This document shows, one piece after another, positions 45,951 to 57,018 of a DNA stretch of 64,000 nucleotides (position 1 is its first letter; each line of letters begins with the position of its first letter). The DNA comes from Idiomarina sp. (GTDB lineage: Bacteria; Pseudomonadota; Gammaproteobacteria; Enterobacterales; Alteromonadaceae): assembly GCA_020831965.1 (NCBI GenBank), contig JAFIFP010000009.1, forward strand, positions 496,001-560,000. Direction: 5' to 3'. Below the pieces are notes generated by a model that was given only the letters and a program-made list of their open reading frames with translations, made no database searches and was not told the origin of the DNA. The position numbers and the translations under genes were made by a program.

Positions 45951-47416
45951 TAGGACTGCCCTCCCGTTACACGCATCTGGTCGCGATCGAGCGCTAACTC
46001 ATGGAGTCGCTTCGCAATTCCGCCCACATTCCCCGCACCTTGTGTCAGCACCAGATCACCTGGTTGAATGACTTCAGCCAAAATTTCTGGCAACTGTTCA
46101 GGTCCTTTCACATACAACGGCTCCAGCTTGCCCCGTTGACGCAACGACCGGCACAGGGAACGGCTGTCGGCGTTCTGAATCACTTCCTCGCCTGCGGAGT
46201 AAACTTCCAGCAGCAGCACTTCGTCGGCTTCGTTCAAAACTTCAACAAAGTCCTCGTAAAGATCACGCGTACGCGAGTAGCGGTGCGGCTGAAAACACAA
46301 CACTAAACGGCGGTCTGGCCAACCGGCGCGCACTGCCGCAATAGTCGCTGCCACCTCCGAAGGATGGTGTCCGTAGTCATCCACTAACAACACATCACCA
46401 TCGTCGCAGGGGAAGCTGCCATATTGTTGAAAGCGCCGCCCGATGCCTTGGAAACTCGCCAAGGCTTTCACTATGGCTTCATCTTCTAACCCTTCGTCAG
46501 AAGCGACGGCTATGGCAGCGAGGGCATTGAGTACGTTATGGCGGCCCGGCAAGTTCAAACGTATAGCCAAGGGGGGTAAGCCACGGCGAACCACCGTAAA
46601 CGAACTCTGGTGACCCGTTTGGGTGTATTGAGTCGCTCGTACATCTGCATGTTCGTTGAAGCCATAGGTTGTGATTTGACGGCCCACTCGGCCCAATAAA
46701 CTCTCAATCACCGGGTCGTCGGTACACATCACCGCTAATCCGTAGAAAGGCAGGTTGTGAAGAAACTCAACAAAAGTGTCTTGAACCCGATTAAAGTCAC
46801 CCTGATAGGTGTCCATGTGATCAGCTTCGATGTTAGTCACCACAGCCACCATCGGCTGTAAGTGCAAGAATGACGCATCACTCTCGTCCGCCTCTGCAAT
46901 TAAGTACTTACTATTGCCAAGACGCGCGTTACTGCCGGCGCTATTAAGTAGGCCACCGATAACAAACGTTGGGTCACTGCCAGCTTCGGCAAAAATACTC
47001 GCAATCAAGCTCGTCGTTGTGGTTTTGCCGTGCGTACCTGCGACGGCGACACCGTGACGGAAGCGCATGAGCTCAGCCAACATTTCGGCACGACGAACAA
47101 TAGGAATCAGTAGTTCTTGTGCCGCAACGAGCTCTGGATTTTCTGGGTGTATGGCAGTCGAAACCACAACCACACTCGCGGTAGCCACATGGGCGGCATC
47201 ATGACCGATTTCAACAGCGGCTCCGAGCTTACGAAGACGCGCAGTATTTGCATTGTCTGCAATATCCGAACCCGATACCTGATACCCCTGATTCACCAGA
47301 ACTTCCGCAATACCAGCCATACCGGCACCACCGATGCCGACAAAGTGAATGCGACGCACCCGACGCATCTCGGGTACATTCACTATCTTAAATGGCTGTT
47401 TCGCTGCCGACATCAT
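45950..47416 (-). CDS. murC: UDP-N-acetylmuramate-L-alanine ligase
   Basis: Mur ligase that adds L-Ala to UDP-MurNAc, 488 residues from the ATG at 47416, which overlaps the murG stop (ATGA); a second ATG follows immediately. The N-terminal [11 protein letters not shown] nucleotide motif, the ATP loop G-T-H-G-K-T-T-T-T and the H-H-P-S-E-V segment are as expected for MurC. It has an N-terminal extension of about 15 residues before R-R-V-R-R-I-H-F. Confidence 0.97.
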   Translation of the reverse strand: MMSAAKQPFKIVNVPEMRRVRRIHFVGIGGAGMAGIAEVLVNQGYQVSGSDIADNANTARLRKLGAAVEIGHDAAHVATASVVVVSTAIHPENPELVAAQELLIPIVRRAEMLAELMRFRHGVAVAGTHGKTTTTSLIASIFAEAGSDPTFVIGGLLNSAGSNARLGNSKYLIAEADESDASFLHLQPMVAVVTNIEADHMDTYQGDFNRVQDTFVEFLHNLPFYGLAVMCTDDPVIESLLGRVGRQITTYGFNEHADVRATQYTQTGHQSSFTVVRRGLPPLAIRLNLPGRHNVLNALAAIAVASDEGLEDEAIVKALASFQGIGRRFQQYGSFPCDDGDVLLVDDYGHHPSEVAATIAAVRAGWPDRRLVLCFQPHRYSRTRDLYEDFVEVLNEADEVLLLEVYSAGEEVIQNADSRSLCRSLRQRGKLEPLYVKGPEQLPEILAEVIQPGDLVLTQGAGNVGGIAKRLHELALDRDQMRVTGGQS

Positions 47417-48480
47417 TTCTGGCGCTGCTCCTGTAGTTCCTTGCAAATCATGACGATGCGACTCACCGCATCCCCAGGCGACACTTGTTTCGCCCGTTCG
47501 CCCATTGCTGTTAATTGTGAAGTTTCGATGGCGAAGGCTTCGAGCTCTGCGCGCAATCGCTCCACAGTAAATTCATGTTGCTCAATAATCACGGCGGCAT
47601 CCGCGTCCGCCAAAGCCTTTGCATTCAATAACTGGTGGTTATCCACTGCGTGAGGATATGGCACCAACACACTGGCCACACCCACTGCAGCTAGCTCGCT
47701 GCATGTCAGCGCGCCTGCCCGGCAAATCACCAGATCCGCTGCGCTGTACGCCGACGCCATATCCTCAATAAAATCTGCCACATCCGCCTGCACCGCGCCG
47801 TAACGATCTCGCACTTCTGCGCTGCGCCCTTTCCCTGTCTGATGGCGAATCTGCAAAGGTAGCGCCTGCCAGTTTTGTACAGCAGCTGGCACCACTTCAT
47901 TTAAATGAGCGGCGCCAAGACTGCCGCCTAACACCAAAACTCGCAATGCTTCACGGATTTCTGGGCGAGCGACACCCGCGGCAGCAAGAATATCGGGACG
48001 CACTGGGTTACCTACGACCTCACCCTTAGTTAACTGCTGTGTCGCCGGCGCGAAACCAACTAATACGCGCGTTGCAATGCGCGCAAGCAATTTATTGGTC
48101 AGCCCCGCAGCAGCATTCTGCTCATGGATAACTAGCGGAATACCCAGGCTCCATGCCGCAACACCGGCGGGTCCTGCGGTATAGCCCCCAAAACCGAGCA
48201 CCAAGTCAGGCTGCTTTGTGCGTAAAAAGCGACGCATTTTAAACACCGATTGCACCAAACGAAAGGGGGCAAGTAACCACCCCGCAATACCATTTCCCCG
48301 CAACCCTTGCTGAGCAACGCCAGTAAAGGAGAAACCTGCTTTGGGTACCACTTCAGCCTCGAGCCGATGTGCCGTGCCCAACCACTCCACCTGCCAACCC
48401 TGCGTGCGCATCGCCTCCGCAACAGCTAAAGCTGGAAAAACATGACCGCCCGTACCGCCGGCCGTGATCATAACGCGCAT
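47413..48480 (-). CDS. murG: Undecaprenyl-PP-MurNAc-pentapeptide GlcNAc transferase
   Basis: Membrane-associated glycosyltransferase of 355 residues that makes lipid II from lipid I. The N-terminal [11 protein letters not shown] motif, G-F-G-G-Y-T, the H-E-Q-N-A-x-x-G-L-T-N acceptor loop, and [10 protein letters not shown] in the UDP-GlcNAc domain are present. Its ATG overlaps the ftsW stop (TGATG). It sits at the standard place between ftsW and murC. Confidence 0.97.
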   Translation of the reverse strand: MRVMITAGGTGGHVFPALAVAEAMRTQGWQVEWLGTAHRLEAEVVPKAGFSFTGVAQQGLRGNGIAGWLLAPFRLVQSVFKMRRFLRTKQPDLVLGFGGYTAGPAGVAAWSLGIPLVIHEQNAAAGLTNKLLARIATRVLVGFAPATQQLTKGEVVGNPVRPDILAAAGVARPEIREALRVLVLGGSLGAAHLNEVVPAAVQNWQALPLQIRHQTGKGRSAEVRDRYGAVQADVADFIEDMASAYSAADLVICRAGALTCSELAAVGVASVLVPYPHAVDNHQLLNAKALADADAAVIIEQHEFTVERLRAELEAFAIETSQLTAMGERAKQVSPGDAVSRIVMICKELQEQRQK

Positions 48481-49688
48481 CAGCCGGCCTCCTTGAGCTT
48501 AAATCCTGTTCGCACTTCGTAATCGATACGCAAAAGCATGGCCACGGCCGCACACATCACCAACAAACTACTGCCGCCGTAACTAATGAGTGGCAAGGTC
48601 AGCCCCTTAGTCGGAATCAGACCGGCCGCGGCGCCCATGTTGACTGCGGCTTGGAAGAAAAACCAAATACCGATGCCATGCGCCAAGTAGCCGGCAAATG
48701 GACGCTTCTGGCGTAACGCGCGTTGTCCGAGTAACATGGCTTTCACCACCAAGATCATCACCAGCGTGATAGTCACAACCACACCCACAAAGCCCAGTTC
48801 TTCACCGATTACCGCGAGAATAAAGTCGGTATGGGCTTCAGGTAAGAACTGCAATTTTTGTATGCTATTGCCGAGTCCCTGCCCGAACCAATCACCGCGC
48901 CCAAAAGCCATTAATGATTGCGTTAACTGGTAACCACTTCCAAAGGGGTCTTCCCATGGGTTCATAAAGGAGGCCACGCGGCGCATCCGATAGGGTTCGA
49001 AAACAATCAAAGCCACAAACACCATGGCCATCATAATGACCAAAGCAATAAATTGTTCGACGCGTGCACCAGCAATAAACAGCATGGCGACAGCGGTCAC
49101 CGTCAAGACAATCACTGTGCCCAAGTCAGGCTGCAGCAATAGCAAAACGCTAAGTACGCCTAACACCGCAAGCGCCTTCACAAAGCCCTTCAAATTCTTC
49201 CGTACTTCGTCATAACGACGGTTCAAATAACTCGCCAAGAAAATAAAGAAGAATAGTTTCGCAAACTCGGCACCCTGAATAGTCATCGGACCGACGCGAA
49301 TCCAGCGCGTCGCACCGTTGACTGTATGGCCAATCAGCAACACCGCAATCAAGAGAGCGATAGCGACAAGGCACAACATGCCGTTGTATTGCTCAACCCG
49401 TTGCATTGGCACCAACAACACGGCACCGGCCAGAACTAAGCTCACCAGCACATAGAAGCCATGGCGAGCAACAAAATAGAATGGGTTACCCGTCAAGCGC
49501 TCAGCCACAGGCATAGACGCAGATGCGACCATAACAATGCCTAAACCTAATAGCAGCAGAGCACACCACAACAACATGCGATCGAAAGACTGTTGTTCGC
49601 TGCCACCATGCCAGAATGCGACGAGCGTATCTCGCCAATCACTCTGCGCGTTGACTTGCAGATCAAGCTGGCGTTCAGCGGCTTGCAT
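48480..49688 (-). CDS. ftsW: SEDS family lipid II polymerase FtsW
   Basis: Polytopic division protein of 402 residues with about ten membrane helices; it polymerises lipid II together with FtsI. The start is the ATG at 49688, inside the end of murD, with a strong GGAGGTGG upstream; the open frame to 49811 is murD antiframe. The motifs G-A-x-R-W-I (G-A-T-R-W-I), P-E-A-H-T-D-F-I-L-A and I-S-Y-G-G-S-S-L are typical of SEDS proteins. The overlap with murD is 14 bp. Confidence 0.96.
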   Translation of the reverse strand: MQAAERQLDLQVNAQSDWRDTLVAFWHGGSEQQSFDRMLLWCALLLLGLGIVMVASASMPVAERLTGNPFYFVARHGFYVLVSLVLAGAVLLVPMQRVEQYNGMLCLVAIALLIAVLLIGHTVNGATRWIRVGPMTIQGAEFAKLFFFIFLASYLNRRYDEVRKNLKGFVKALAVLGVLSVLLLLQPDLGTVIVLTVTAVAMLFIAGARVEQFIALVIMMAMVFVALIVFEPYRMRRVASFMNPWEDPFGSGYQLTQSLMAFGRGDWFGQGLGNSIQKLQFLPEAHTDFILAVIGEELGFVGVVVTITLVMILVVKAMLLGQRALRQKRPFAGYLAHGIGIWFFFQAAVNMGAAAGLIPTKGLTLPLISYGGSSLLVMCAAVAMLLRIDYEVRTGFKLKEAG

Positions 49689-51033
49689 AGGCCACCTCCA
49701 CAGCTTTTCTGAATACTTCTCCGCGATGTTTATAGTCTGTAAACATATCAAGACTTGCACAGGCAGGAGACAGCAATACGAGGCTGCCGCTGGTAGCGAT
49801 GGTACGCGCATAATCCACCGCTTCTTCTAATGTTTTCACCCCATGTGCGCGCGGCTCGATCGCCGCAATGCGATGCCCATCTCGGCCTAAGGTAATGACT
49901 CGGTCCACTTGCGGTAGCGCTTGCTTGAGCAAGGTCAGATCGGCGCCTTTGGAATCACCACCGGCGATCAGAATGAGCTGACCATCCACACTCGCGCGGA
50001 ATCCCTCAATTGCTGCCGCAGCAGCACCTGGATTCGTTGCTTTCGAATCATCGATCCAACGCACACCATCAACATCCGCTACCAATTCACAGCGGTGAGG
50101 TAAGGTTTTAAACTGGCTCAGTCCCGGAATGACGTCTTCAAAAGCCACGCCCAAGGTCTTACAGAGTGCCAAAGCCGCCATGACGTTTTGCCAGTTATGC
50201 GTTCCTTGCAAACTGATGTCTCGCGTGTGCACGAGTGCGCGCCTTTGCCACGTAATCGCAAACCCGGTGGTGCCTTTACGTAGACCAAAGCCTTGCGCGT
50301 TCTTCTTCGCGCTAAAGGTTGTTTCCTGTTCTTGGCCGACACTTTGTCGCGGTTGCGTTAAGGGGTCATCGGCATTCCAGACACAGTGACGTGCGTGTCG
50401 GTAAATTCGCTGCTTCGCCCGCTGATAACCGCGCTCATCATCATAACGGTCAAGGTGATCAGAACTCACATTAAGCACGCAAGCGCCATCGAGAAGCAGC
50501 TCATAAGTAAGCTCTAACTGAAAGCTAGACAGCTCTAATACGAAACAGTCGTAATCATTCCCATTAAGTAGCAAATCTAGTGCCGGCGTCCCAATATTAC
50601 CGCCGGTTCCAACCCGCTTACCCGCATGAGTGAGTAGATGACTGGTAAGCTCAGTGACGGTCGACTTGCCATTGGAGCCTGTGATTGCCACCACCGGCGC
50701 GTCCACATACCACGCAAATAGCTCGATGTCTGAAATCAGCGGAATACCCGAGTCAGCCGCCATACGCAGTGGCCCAACACGTGTATCGAGGCCCGGACTG
50801 ACAATGACTAAGTCAGCCGCTAACAAATGCTCGACTAAAAATTCGCCAAAGTAACATTCGCATTCTGCAACTAACTCTGGTGACAACAACACGGCAGGTG
50901 GCGTTTCGCGACTATCCAAGACAATAGGATTCACGCCCTGTGACAATAAGAAGCGCACACACGACATCCCGGTGAGGCCGAAGCCAACCACCAGGACGGT
51001 GTCGTAATGCTGTAGCGAACGCTTCAATTTCAC
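49675..51033 (-). CDS. murD: UDP-N-acetylmuramoyl-L-alanine-D-glutamate ligase
   Basis: Mur ligase of 452 residues adding D-Glu. The start is a GTG at 51033 with AAGG in the mraY stop region. The N-terminal V-G-F-G-L-T-G-M-S nucleotide loop, the ATP loop G-S-N-G-K-S-T-V-T and the D-D-S-K-A-T-N-P-G-A motif of MurD are visible. It lies 6 bp after mraY. Confidence 0.96.
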   Translation of the reverse strand: MKLKRSLQHYDTVLVVGFGLTGMSCVRFLLSQGVNPIVLDSRETPPAVLLSPELVAECECYFGEFLVEHLLAADLVIVSPGLDTRVGPLRMAADSGIPLISDIELFAWYVDAPVVAITGSNGKSTVTELTSHLLTHAGKRVGTGGNIGTPALDLLLNGNDYDCFVLELSSFQLELTYELLLDGACVLNVSSDHLDRYDDERGYQRAKQRIYRHARHCVWNADDPLTQPRQSVGQEQETTFSAKKNAQGFGLRKGTTGFAITWQRRALVHTRDISLQGTHNWQNVMAALALCKTLGVAFEDVIPGLSQFKTLPHRCELVADVDGVRWIDDSKATNPGAAAAAIEGFRASVDGQLILIAGGDSKGADLTLLKQALPQVDRVITLGRDGHRIAAIEPRAHGVKTLEEAVDYARTIATSGSLVLLSPACASLDMFTDYKHRGEVFRKAVEVAYASR

Positions 51034-51039
51034 CTGAAC

Positions 51040-52125
51040 TTACCTTAGTTTCAGTGTTGCTAAACCAATCAACACGAGAATCAACGAAATAATCCAGAAC
51101 CGCACAATCACGCGCGGCTCAGGCCAACCTTTTAATTCGTAATGGTGGTGAATCGGGGCCATGCGGAAAATCCGCTTGCCGCGAAGTTTGTAGGAGCCCA
51201 CCTGCAGCATGACCGAGACCGTTTCAATCACGAACACGCCACCCATAATCAACAGCACCAGCTCTTGACGCACCAGCACCGCGATCACACCAAGAATACC
51301 GCCAAGTGCCAACGAACCTACGTCGCCCATAAAAACCTGCGCTGGGTAGGTGTTGAACCACAAGAAACCGAGACCCGCCCCCACAATTGCGGCACAAACA
51401 ACGGTTAATTCAGCAGCTTCCGGAATATAGGGAATTTGTAGATAGGCCGAGAAGTTCACGTTACCTGTGACATAAGCAAACACGCCCAAGGCACCAGCCA
51501 CCATAATGGTGGGCATAATGGCTAAGCCATCAAGGCCATCTGTGAGGTTAACGGCATTACTGGTGCCGACGATGACGAAATAGGCAAGCAAGATATACAA
51601 CGCACCAAGCTGCGGCATCACGTCTTTTAAGAATGGGATCAGTAATGCAGTTTCCGCGGGTTGCGAGGCCGTAAAGAACAGATAGACGGCGACGCTTGAA
51701 GCAATTACAGACTGCCAGAAATATTTCCAACGAGCGGGGAGGCCACGTGGGTCTTTGCGCACCACTTTACGATAGTCATCAATAAAGCCAATCAGTCCGA
51801 AACCGACCAGAATAACAATCACGACCAGTACGTAATCATTCGTCAAGTCAGTCCAAAGAATGGTCGACAGAAGGATAGAGGCGAGAATCAGTAAGCCACC
51901 CATGGTTGGCGTACCTGATTTCGTCAGATGACTCTGCGGCCCGTCGTCTCGCACCACTTGACCCATTTGCAGTCGCTGTAAACTGCGAATCAGCCGTGGG
52001 CCTAACCACAGTGACAAGGTAAGTGCAGTCAAAACACCGAGGATAGAGCGCATCGTTAAATAAGAAACGACGTTAAATCCGCTGGCGACATGCGCCTGCA
52101 AGTACTCCGCTAGCCAGACTAACAT
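51040..52125 (-). CDS. mraY: Phospho-N-acetylmuramoyl-pentapeptide transferase
   Basis: Membrane enzyme of 361 residues that forms lipid I from UDP-MurNAc-pentapeptide and undecaprenyl phosphate. Ten membrane helices are expected. The conserved segments [21 protein letters not shown] and [12 protein letters not shown] are intact, and the H-H-H-Y-E-L loop that closes the active site is near the C-terminus. Its start overlaps the murF end by 7 bp. Confidence 0.98.
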   Translation of the reverse strand: MLVWLAEYLQAHVASGFNVVSYLTMRSILGVLTALTLSLWLGPRLIRSLQRLQMGQVVRDDGPQSHLTKSGTPTMGGLLILASILLSTILWTDLTNDYVLVVIVILVGFGLIGFIDDYRKVVRKDPRGLPARWKYFWQSVIASSVAVYLFFTASQPAETALLIPFLKDVMPQLGALYILLAYFVIVGTSNAVNLTDGLDGLAIMPTIMVAGALGVFAYVTGNVNFSAYLQIPYIPEAAELTVVCAAIVGAGLGFLWFNTYPAQVFMGDVGSLALGGILGVIAVLVRQELVLLIMGGVFVIETVSVMLQVGSYKLRGKRIFRMAPIHHHYELKGWPEPRVIVRFWIISLILVLIGLATLKLR

Positions 52126-53522
52126 GCGGCTTTCCCCCGTGACGTGTTTTCATTGTTTTGGTCGAGGAGTGCCTGGACGACTCGCTCCATTTGAGCGCTA
52201 CGTGAGCCTTTCACCAGAATCGTAATCTGTTCATGCTGCTCTGTACGAGCCAGTAAGGCGGCTACCAGCGCTTCATAGTTTTCGAAGTGTTGGCCGCCAT
52301 GTCCATTGAATACCTCACTTGCACTCTGGCTGAGCACACCGAGGGTATAGAGTTCATCAATTCCAACGGTAATTGCGTAGTCACCGATTTCTTCGTGGTA
52401 AGCACGGGCATTGGTGCCTAACTCACCCATATCGCCGAGTACGAAAATACGGTGCCCGGTCAAAGAGCCAAGCACGTCGAGCGCTGCTCGAGCAGATCCC
52501 ACGTTGGCGTTGTACGTGTCGTCGATAATGCGTAAGCCTGGACGCGGCTGGTGTGAGCACATGCGGCCTGGCACTGGCGCGACGCCACTAAGCCCTCTCA
52601 CGATTTGAGCGATCGGAATACCGAGCGCCAAGCAGGCACTGGTCGCGGCCAAAGCATTATTGACGTTGTGTACCCCCGGAATGTTCAAGGTGACTTGCGC
52701 CTGCTGATGGGGCGTACAGAGAATGAATTGGGCACAACCGTCGTCATTCACTTCAATCGCTTCTGCCCAAACATCGGCTTCCGCCGTCGTGGAGGAAAAG
52801 ACGCGATGTTGGCGATCGCGTAATTCACGCAACCAGTATTCGTGAAATTCTGAATCGGCCCAAGTAATCGCCACACCCTCTGGACCTAAGCCGCGGAAAA
52901 TTTCGGTTTTCGCGCGCGCGACGCCACAGATGTCACCAAAGCCTTCCACATGAGCAGGCGCAACATTATTGATTAAAGCCACATCCGGCTGCGTCAGCCC
53001 GGTGGTGTAAGCAATCTCACCACGATGGTTTGCACCGAGTTCAATTACTGCGTACTGATGTTCATGCGTTAACCTCAGTAATGTCAGCGGCACACCGATG
53101 TCATTATTGAAGTTTCCCCGAGTTGCCAATACGTTACCTTGCTCACGCAATATCTGTGCGAGCATTTCTTTGACTGTCGTTTTCCCGCTACTTCCGGTAA
53201 CGGCGATAGTTTTAGGAGCCACTTCACGCTTCACTGCGGCGCCCAACTGCCCGAGCGCATGACGGGTGTCCTCTACCTGAATCACCGGCCCATCCAGCTC
53301 CAAAGGCTGTTGACTCACAACAGCTACCGCACCTTGTGCAAGCGCGGCAGCAGCAAAGTCATGGCCATTGAAATTCGGCCCGGCAATGGCAATGAACAAA
53401 TCCCCCGGTTGAATAGTTCGGCTATCAATTGTCACGCCCGTCACTTCAAGAGACTCAAAATTCGATTGATTTAGCGTCCCTTCAAGCTGGTCGGTAATCC
53501 ACTGCAGCGTTACCTTAATCAT
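52119..53522 (-). CDS. murF: UDP-MurNAc-tripeptide D-alanyl-D-alanine ligase
   Basis: Mur ligase of 467 residues that adds D-Ala-D-Ala. The ATP loop [10 protein letters not shown] and the N-N-x-G-V-P (N-N-D-I-G-V-P) and D-D-T-Y-N-A-N motifs identify MurF. The start overlaps the murE end by 8 bp. Confidence 0.97.
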   Translation of the reverse strand: MIKVTLQWITDQLEGTLNQSNFESLEVTGVTIDSRTIQPGDLFIAIAGPNFNGHDFAAAALAQGAVAVVSQQPLELDGPVIQVEDTRHALGQLGAAVKREVAPKTIAVTGSSGKTTVKEMLAQILREQGNVLATRGNFNNDIGVPLTLLRLTHEHQYAVIELGANHRGEIAYTTGLTQPDVALINNVAPAHVEGFGDICGVARAKTEIFRGLGPEGVAITWADSEFHEYWLRELRDRQHRVFSSTTAEADVWAEAIEVNDDGCAQFILCTPHQQAQVTLNIPGVHNVNNALAATSACLALGIPIAQIVRGLSGVAPVPGRMCSHQPRPGLRIIDDTYNANVGSARAALDVLGSLTGHRIFVLGDMGELGTNARAYHEEIGDYAITVGIDELYTLGVLSQSASEVFNGHGGQHFENYEALVAALLARTEQHEQITILVKGSRSAQMERVVQALLDQNNENTSRGKAAC

Positions 53523-54975
53523 GGCGAAGATCCTCCGCGAGGCGCGCTACATAGGCGCGCTCATTATAATCATGGGTGCGATTGCCAATAATCTGATAAG
53601 TTTCATGCCCTTTCCCAGCAAGCACCACAACATCGCCGGTGGCCGTTTTTGCTAGGGTTTCCTGAATCGCTTCGGTACGTCCGGGACGGCGAATGACTTC
53701 GGCCGAGCCCGACATGCCAGAGATAATGTCTTCAATAATGGCTTGCGGGTCTTCGGTTCGTGGGTTGTCGTCAGTAACCACCACACAGTCCGCGCCAGTT
53801 GAAGCGACTTGGCCCATTTGCGGGCGTTTCCCACGGTCCCGATCACCACCACAACCGAAGACACACCACAGACGCCCTTCACAATGATTGCGCGCGGCTT
53901 TAAGAACATGGTCCAGTGCATCCGGTGTATGGGCATAATCCACAATGACTAACGCGCCATTCTTCAGCGGGAAGGTTTCCATGCGCCCTGGCACGGCCCG
54001 TAAATTCGGCACACAGGCGGCGACTTCCGCCAACGAGTGGCCTGCAGCGAGAAGTGCCGCCATTGCGGCTAATACATTAGCCACATTAAATTCACCGAGG
54101 AGTGCACTTTCCACATGAGTGCGTTCTTTGCCCCACACCACATCAAAACTCGCACCGGCCGTGTCATACACACGATCGAGCGCAACTAATGTACATTCTT
54201 CACCCGCCAGTTCTGCCCGCATACTAAAGAACACATCGTCATTCCCGGCCCAGCTCGACACGATTGCGTCATCGGCATTGAATACTCGATGCGTTGAGGT
54301 GAAACCGGTAAATAGCCGTGCTTTGGCGGCCGCATAGTTGTCCATATCGCCGTGATAATCGAGATGGTCGCGACTCAAGTTCGTTGCAATGACAGTGTCA
54401 AACACCAGCGCTTCCACACGGCCTTGCACAAGCGCGTGGGATGACACTTCCATAGCCACCGATTGCGCGCCTTCGGCGAGGAAGCTCGCTAGACGTTGTT
54501 GCACCGTAATAGCATCTGGAGTGGTGTTCACCTCAGGTAACAGCTGCGTCATTAAGCCACTACCAATAGTGCCGATCACTGCTGCAGGTGGCTCAATAAG
54601 CTCCCATAATTGCGCCACGAGGTGACTCACGGTGGTCTTGCCGTTGGTGCCGGTAACGCCGGTCAGCTTGAGCTGCTTAGACGGCTCTTGGAAGAAGCGT
54701 CCAGCAATAGCCGATAACTCTTGGGCGAGACGCGGTACAAAGATCACCGGAACACCGTCGCGCTCTTCCATATGTGGACTATCACCTTCAGCAAACACCG
54801 CCACCGCACCCGCACTAATCGCCGCGCCGATAAACTCGCGACCATCGACTGTATAGCCAGGCACCGCACAAAACACATCACCATTGGTGATTTTCCGGTT
54901 GTCCAGCTTTAACCCCTGCACTGTCACAGTTGGTAACGTGAAAGGGTAATTAGGTAACAAATTACTGAGCTGCAT
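53515..54975 (-). CDS. murE: UDP-MurNAc-dipeptide meso-diaminopimelate ligase
   Basis: Mur ligase of 486 residues adding meso-DAP. The start is M-Q-L-S-N-L-L at 54975, behind GGAGGTG and 14 bp inside ftsI; the longer reading to 55017 lacks support. The ATP loop G-T-N-G-K-T-T-V-S-H and the D-D-N-P-R motif are present; the latter selects meso-diaminopimelate rather than lysine, as expected in Gram-negative bacteria. Confidence 0.97.
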   Translation of the reverse strand: MQLSNLLPNYPFTLPTVTVQGLKLDNRKITNGDVFCAVPGYTVDGREFIGAAISAGAVAVFAEGDSPHMEERDGVPVIFVPRLAQELSAIAGRFFQEPSKQLKLTGVTGTNGKTTVSHLVAQLWELIEPPAAVIGTIGSGLMTQLLPEVNTTPDAITVQQRLASFLAEGAQSVAMEVSSHALVQGRVEALVFDTVIATNLSRDHLDYHGDMDNYAAAKARLFTGFTSTHRVFNADDAIVSSWAGNDDVFFSMRAELAGEECTLVALDRVYDTAGASFDVVWGKERTHVESALLGEFNVANVLAAMAALLAAGHSLAEVAACVPNLRAVPGRMETFPLKNGALVIVDYAHTPDALDHVLKAARNHCEGRLWCVFGCGGDRDRGKRPQMGQVASTGADCVVVTDDNPRTEDPQAIIEDIISGMSGSAEVIRRPGRTEAIQETLAKTATGDVVVLAGKGHETYQIIGNRTHDYNERAYVARLAEDLRHD

Positions 54976-56707
54976 GTGCACCTCCAGTAAAGCCTGCCAC
55001 GCGCAACTGACGTCCATTTAAATCATCTGGCGCAATATTTAGAATTCGCATACTTTGTTCGCCAATAGTGGCAAACACTGGCGCAGCAATGGTCCCGCCA
55101 TGGTAACTATCGCCCGCGGGTTCATTAATCATCACCGCTATCGCAATTTCAGGTCGCGACGCAGGTAACACACCAGCAAATAGGCCGACGTATTCATCGC
55201 CATAACCACCCGCCACCGCTTTACGCGTTGTGCCTGTTTTGCCAGCCACACGGTATCCAGGAACCCGCGCGCGAGTGCCTGTGCCACCTTCCCGGGTTAC
55301 CGCTTCCATCAGGCGAACAACTTCACGAGCTAATTGTGGATCAAAGACTTGGCGGCCCGCATGAGGTTCATCCACGGCTAAGATACTCAACGGCCGAATC
55401 ACACCGCCATTCCCCAAGACTGCATACATTTGCGCGAGCTGTAGCGTCGTTGTGCTTAATCCATAACCATATGACAAGGCGGCAATTTCGAATGGCGACC
55501 AGCGGTTCCTGTGGCTCATCTGCCCCATACTTTCGCCCAGCAGGTTGATCCCAGTGTCAGTACCAAAACCCACTGCATAATAGGTTTCCAGCAAATCTTC
55601 CAACTCAAGGTCAAGTGCAATGCGGCTTGTTCCCACGTTACTTGAACGCGCTAGAATACCCGCCAAGTCGAGTTCGCCTTCGTTGCGAAGATCTTGCACA
55701 CGGCGACCACCCACAGTCATCCAGCCAGGGCTCGTATTGAGACGGCTATCGAGTGAGTACTTACCGCTTTGTAATGCTTCGAGAATGACTAGTGGCTTCA
55801 CCGTTGAGCCCGGCTCAAAGCTGTCGGAAATAGCACGATTGCGGAGCTGGTGCGCTAGCACGTTACTGCGGTTATTGGGGTTGTAGGACGGACTGTTCAC
55901 CATCGCGAGCACTTCGCCCGTATGAACATTCAACACTACCACCGAACCGGAAGTTGCTTGGTGATAACGGACGGCACGTTTGAGCTCACTATAAGCCGCA
56001 GCTTGAATGCGTTGGTCAATGCTTAAACGAATCGATTGAGGTAACTCAGACTCGGTGACTTCCAATTCTTCGATGACTCGCCCCTGCCCATCACGACGGA
56101 AGCGCCGCTGTCCGGGCGTGCCAGTTAAATGCGCGTCAAAGATTGCTTCCACGCCATCAAGTCCCTCACCATCAATATTGGTAAGACCGATAACGTGTGC
56201 GGAAATTTCACCTGTAGGATAAAAACGGCGTGACTCTTCTTTTAAGGAGACACCCGGAATTGCTAGTTGCTGCACGTAATTCGCGACGCCTGGGGTAATC
56301 ATGCGCTGAAGATACACGAAGCGTCTTTGTGGATTTTCCACTTTACTTAATAATTGCTCGACGGGCGTATTGAATACCTCCGCAAGCGCCTGCCAGCGGC
56401 GTTGATCACTTAACGAATTGCGATCATGAATCACTTTCGGATCAGCCCATACAGTATGCGTGGGGACACTTACTGCGAGCTCCACACCATTACGATCCGT
56501 GATGTTGCCGCGCTGAATACGATCATGAGCGACCCGGACGGTCCGCAAGTCACCTTCGTAACGCAGGCGATCGGGCTCGATTACCTGAATATAAGCCGCA
56601 CGTGCCACCAACGCAGTGAACACTAAGCCAATACAAGACAAGGCAAAAATGAAACGCCCCTTCAATGGCTCAGGACGCAGGATTTTCTGGTTACGTTTTA
56701 CCGCCAT
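54962..56707 (-). CDS. ftsI: Division-specific transpeptidase PBP3
   Basis: Penicillin-binding protein of 581 residues that cross-links septal peptidoglycan. A short cytosolic tail and a single membrane helix (about 19-38) precede the pedestal domain with R-G-N-I-T-D-R-N-G. The transpeptidase domain has S301 in E-P-G-S-T-V-K, the S-S-N motif (A-R-S-S-N-V-G) and K-T-G-T (A-G-K-T-G-T-T). All catalytic motifs are intact. It overlaps ftsL by 10 bp and murE by 14 bp. Confidence 0.97.
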   Translation of the reverse strand: MAVKRNQKILRPEPLKGRFIFALSCIGLVFTALVARAAYIQVIEPDRLRYEGDLRTVRVAHDRIQRGNITDRNGVELAVSVPTHTVWADPKVIHDRNSLSDQRRWQALAEVFNTPVEQLLSKVENPQRRFVYLQRMITPGVANYVQQLAIPGVSLKEESRRFYPTGEISAHVIGLTNIDGEGLDGVEAIFDAHLTGTPGQRRFRRDGQGRVIEELEVTESELPQSIRLSIDQRIQAAAYSELKRAVRYHQATSGSVVVLNVHTGEVLAMVNSPSYNPNNRSNVLAHQLRNRAISDSFEPGSTVKPLVILEALQSGKYSLDSRLNTSPGWMTVGGRRVQDLRNEGELDLAGILARSSNVGTSRIALDLELEDLLETYYAVGFGTDTGINLLGESMGQMSHRNRWSPFEIAALSYGYGLSTTTLQLAQMYAVLGNGGVIRPLSILAVDEPHAGRQVFDPQLAREVVRLMEAVTREGGTGTRARVPGYRVAGKTGTTRKAVAGGYGDEYVGLFAGVLPASRPEIAIAVMINEPAGDSYHGGTIAAPVFATIGEQSMRILNIAPDDLNGRQLRVAGFTGGAHAAQ

Positions 56708-57018
56708 GGTACCAGCACCTCCTGTTCGTCTCGTGGTCGTCCCATACCTAAATCCCGAGTCGCAAGTTGCTCGATGCGACTGTGCTCAGAAAGCGAGTTT
56801 TGCTCGACGATTAAATGCCGCCATTCCACGTCCAAAAGATCGCGCTCACGAAGTAACGTCTCGCGCTCGGCCATCAGTTCGCGGTACTGATGCGTCTGAT
56901 AGATGATGACTAATGCACTGACTAAAGCGACCCCCGTCCAAAACAGCAAACCGCGGTACCTTTTCAGGTCGCGGTAAAGTTCCGAAATCAGCTGTGTATG
57001 GAGCGATAGACGTATCAT
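56698..57018 (-). CDS. ftsL: Cell division protein FtsL
   Basis: Small bitopic divisome protein of 106 residues: cytosolic part 1-23, membrane helix about 24-41, then a periplasmic coiled coil (about 43-82) with R-D-L-G-M near the end, as in FtsL. It joins FtsB and FtsQ. ATGA overlap with rsmH. Sequence identity is usually low in this family, so context between rsmH and ftsI adds weight. Confidence 0.92.
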   Translation of the reverse strand: MIRLSLHTQLISELYRDLKRYRGLLFWTGVALVSALVIIYQTHQYRELMAERETLLRERDLLDVEWRHLIVEQNSLSEHSRIEQLATRDLGMGRPRDEQEVLVPWR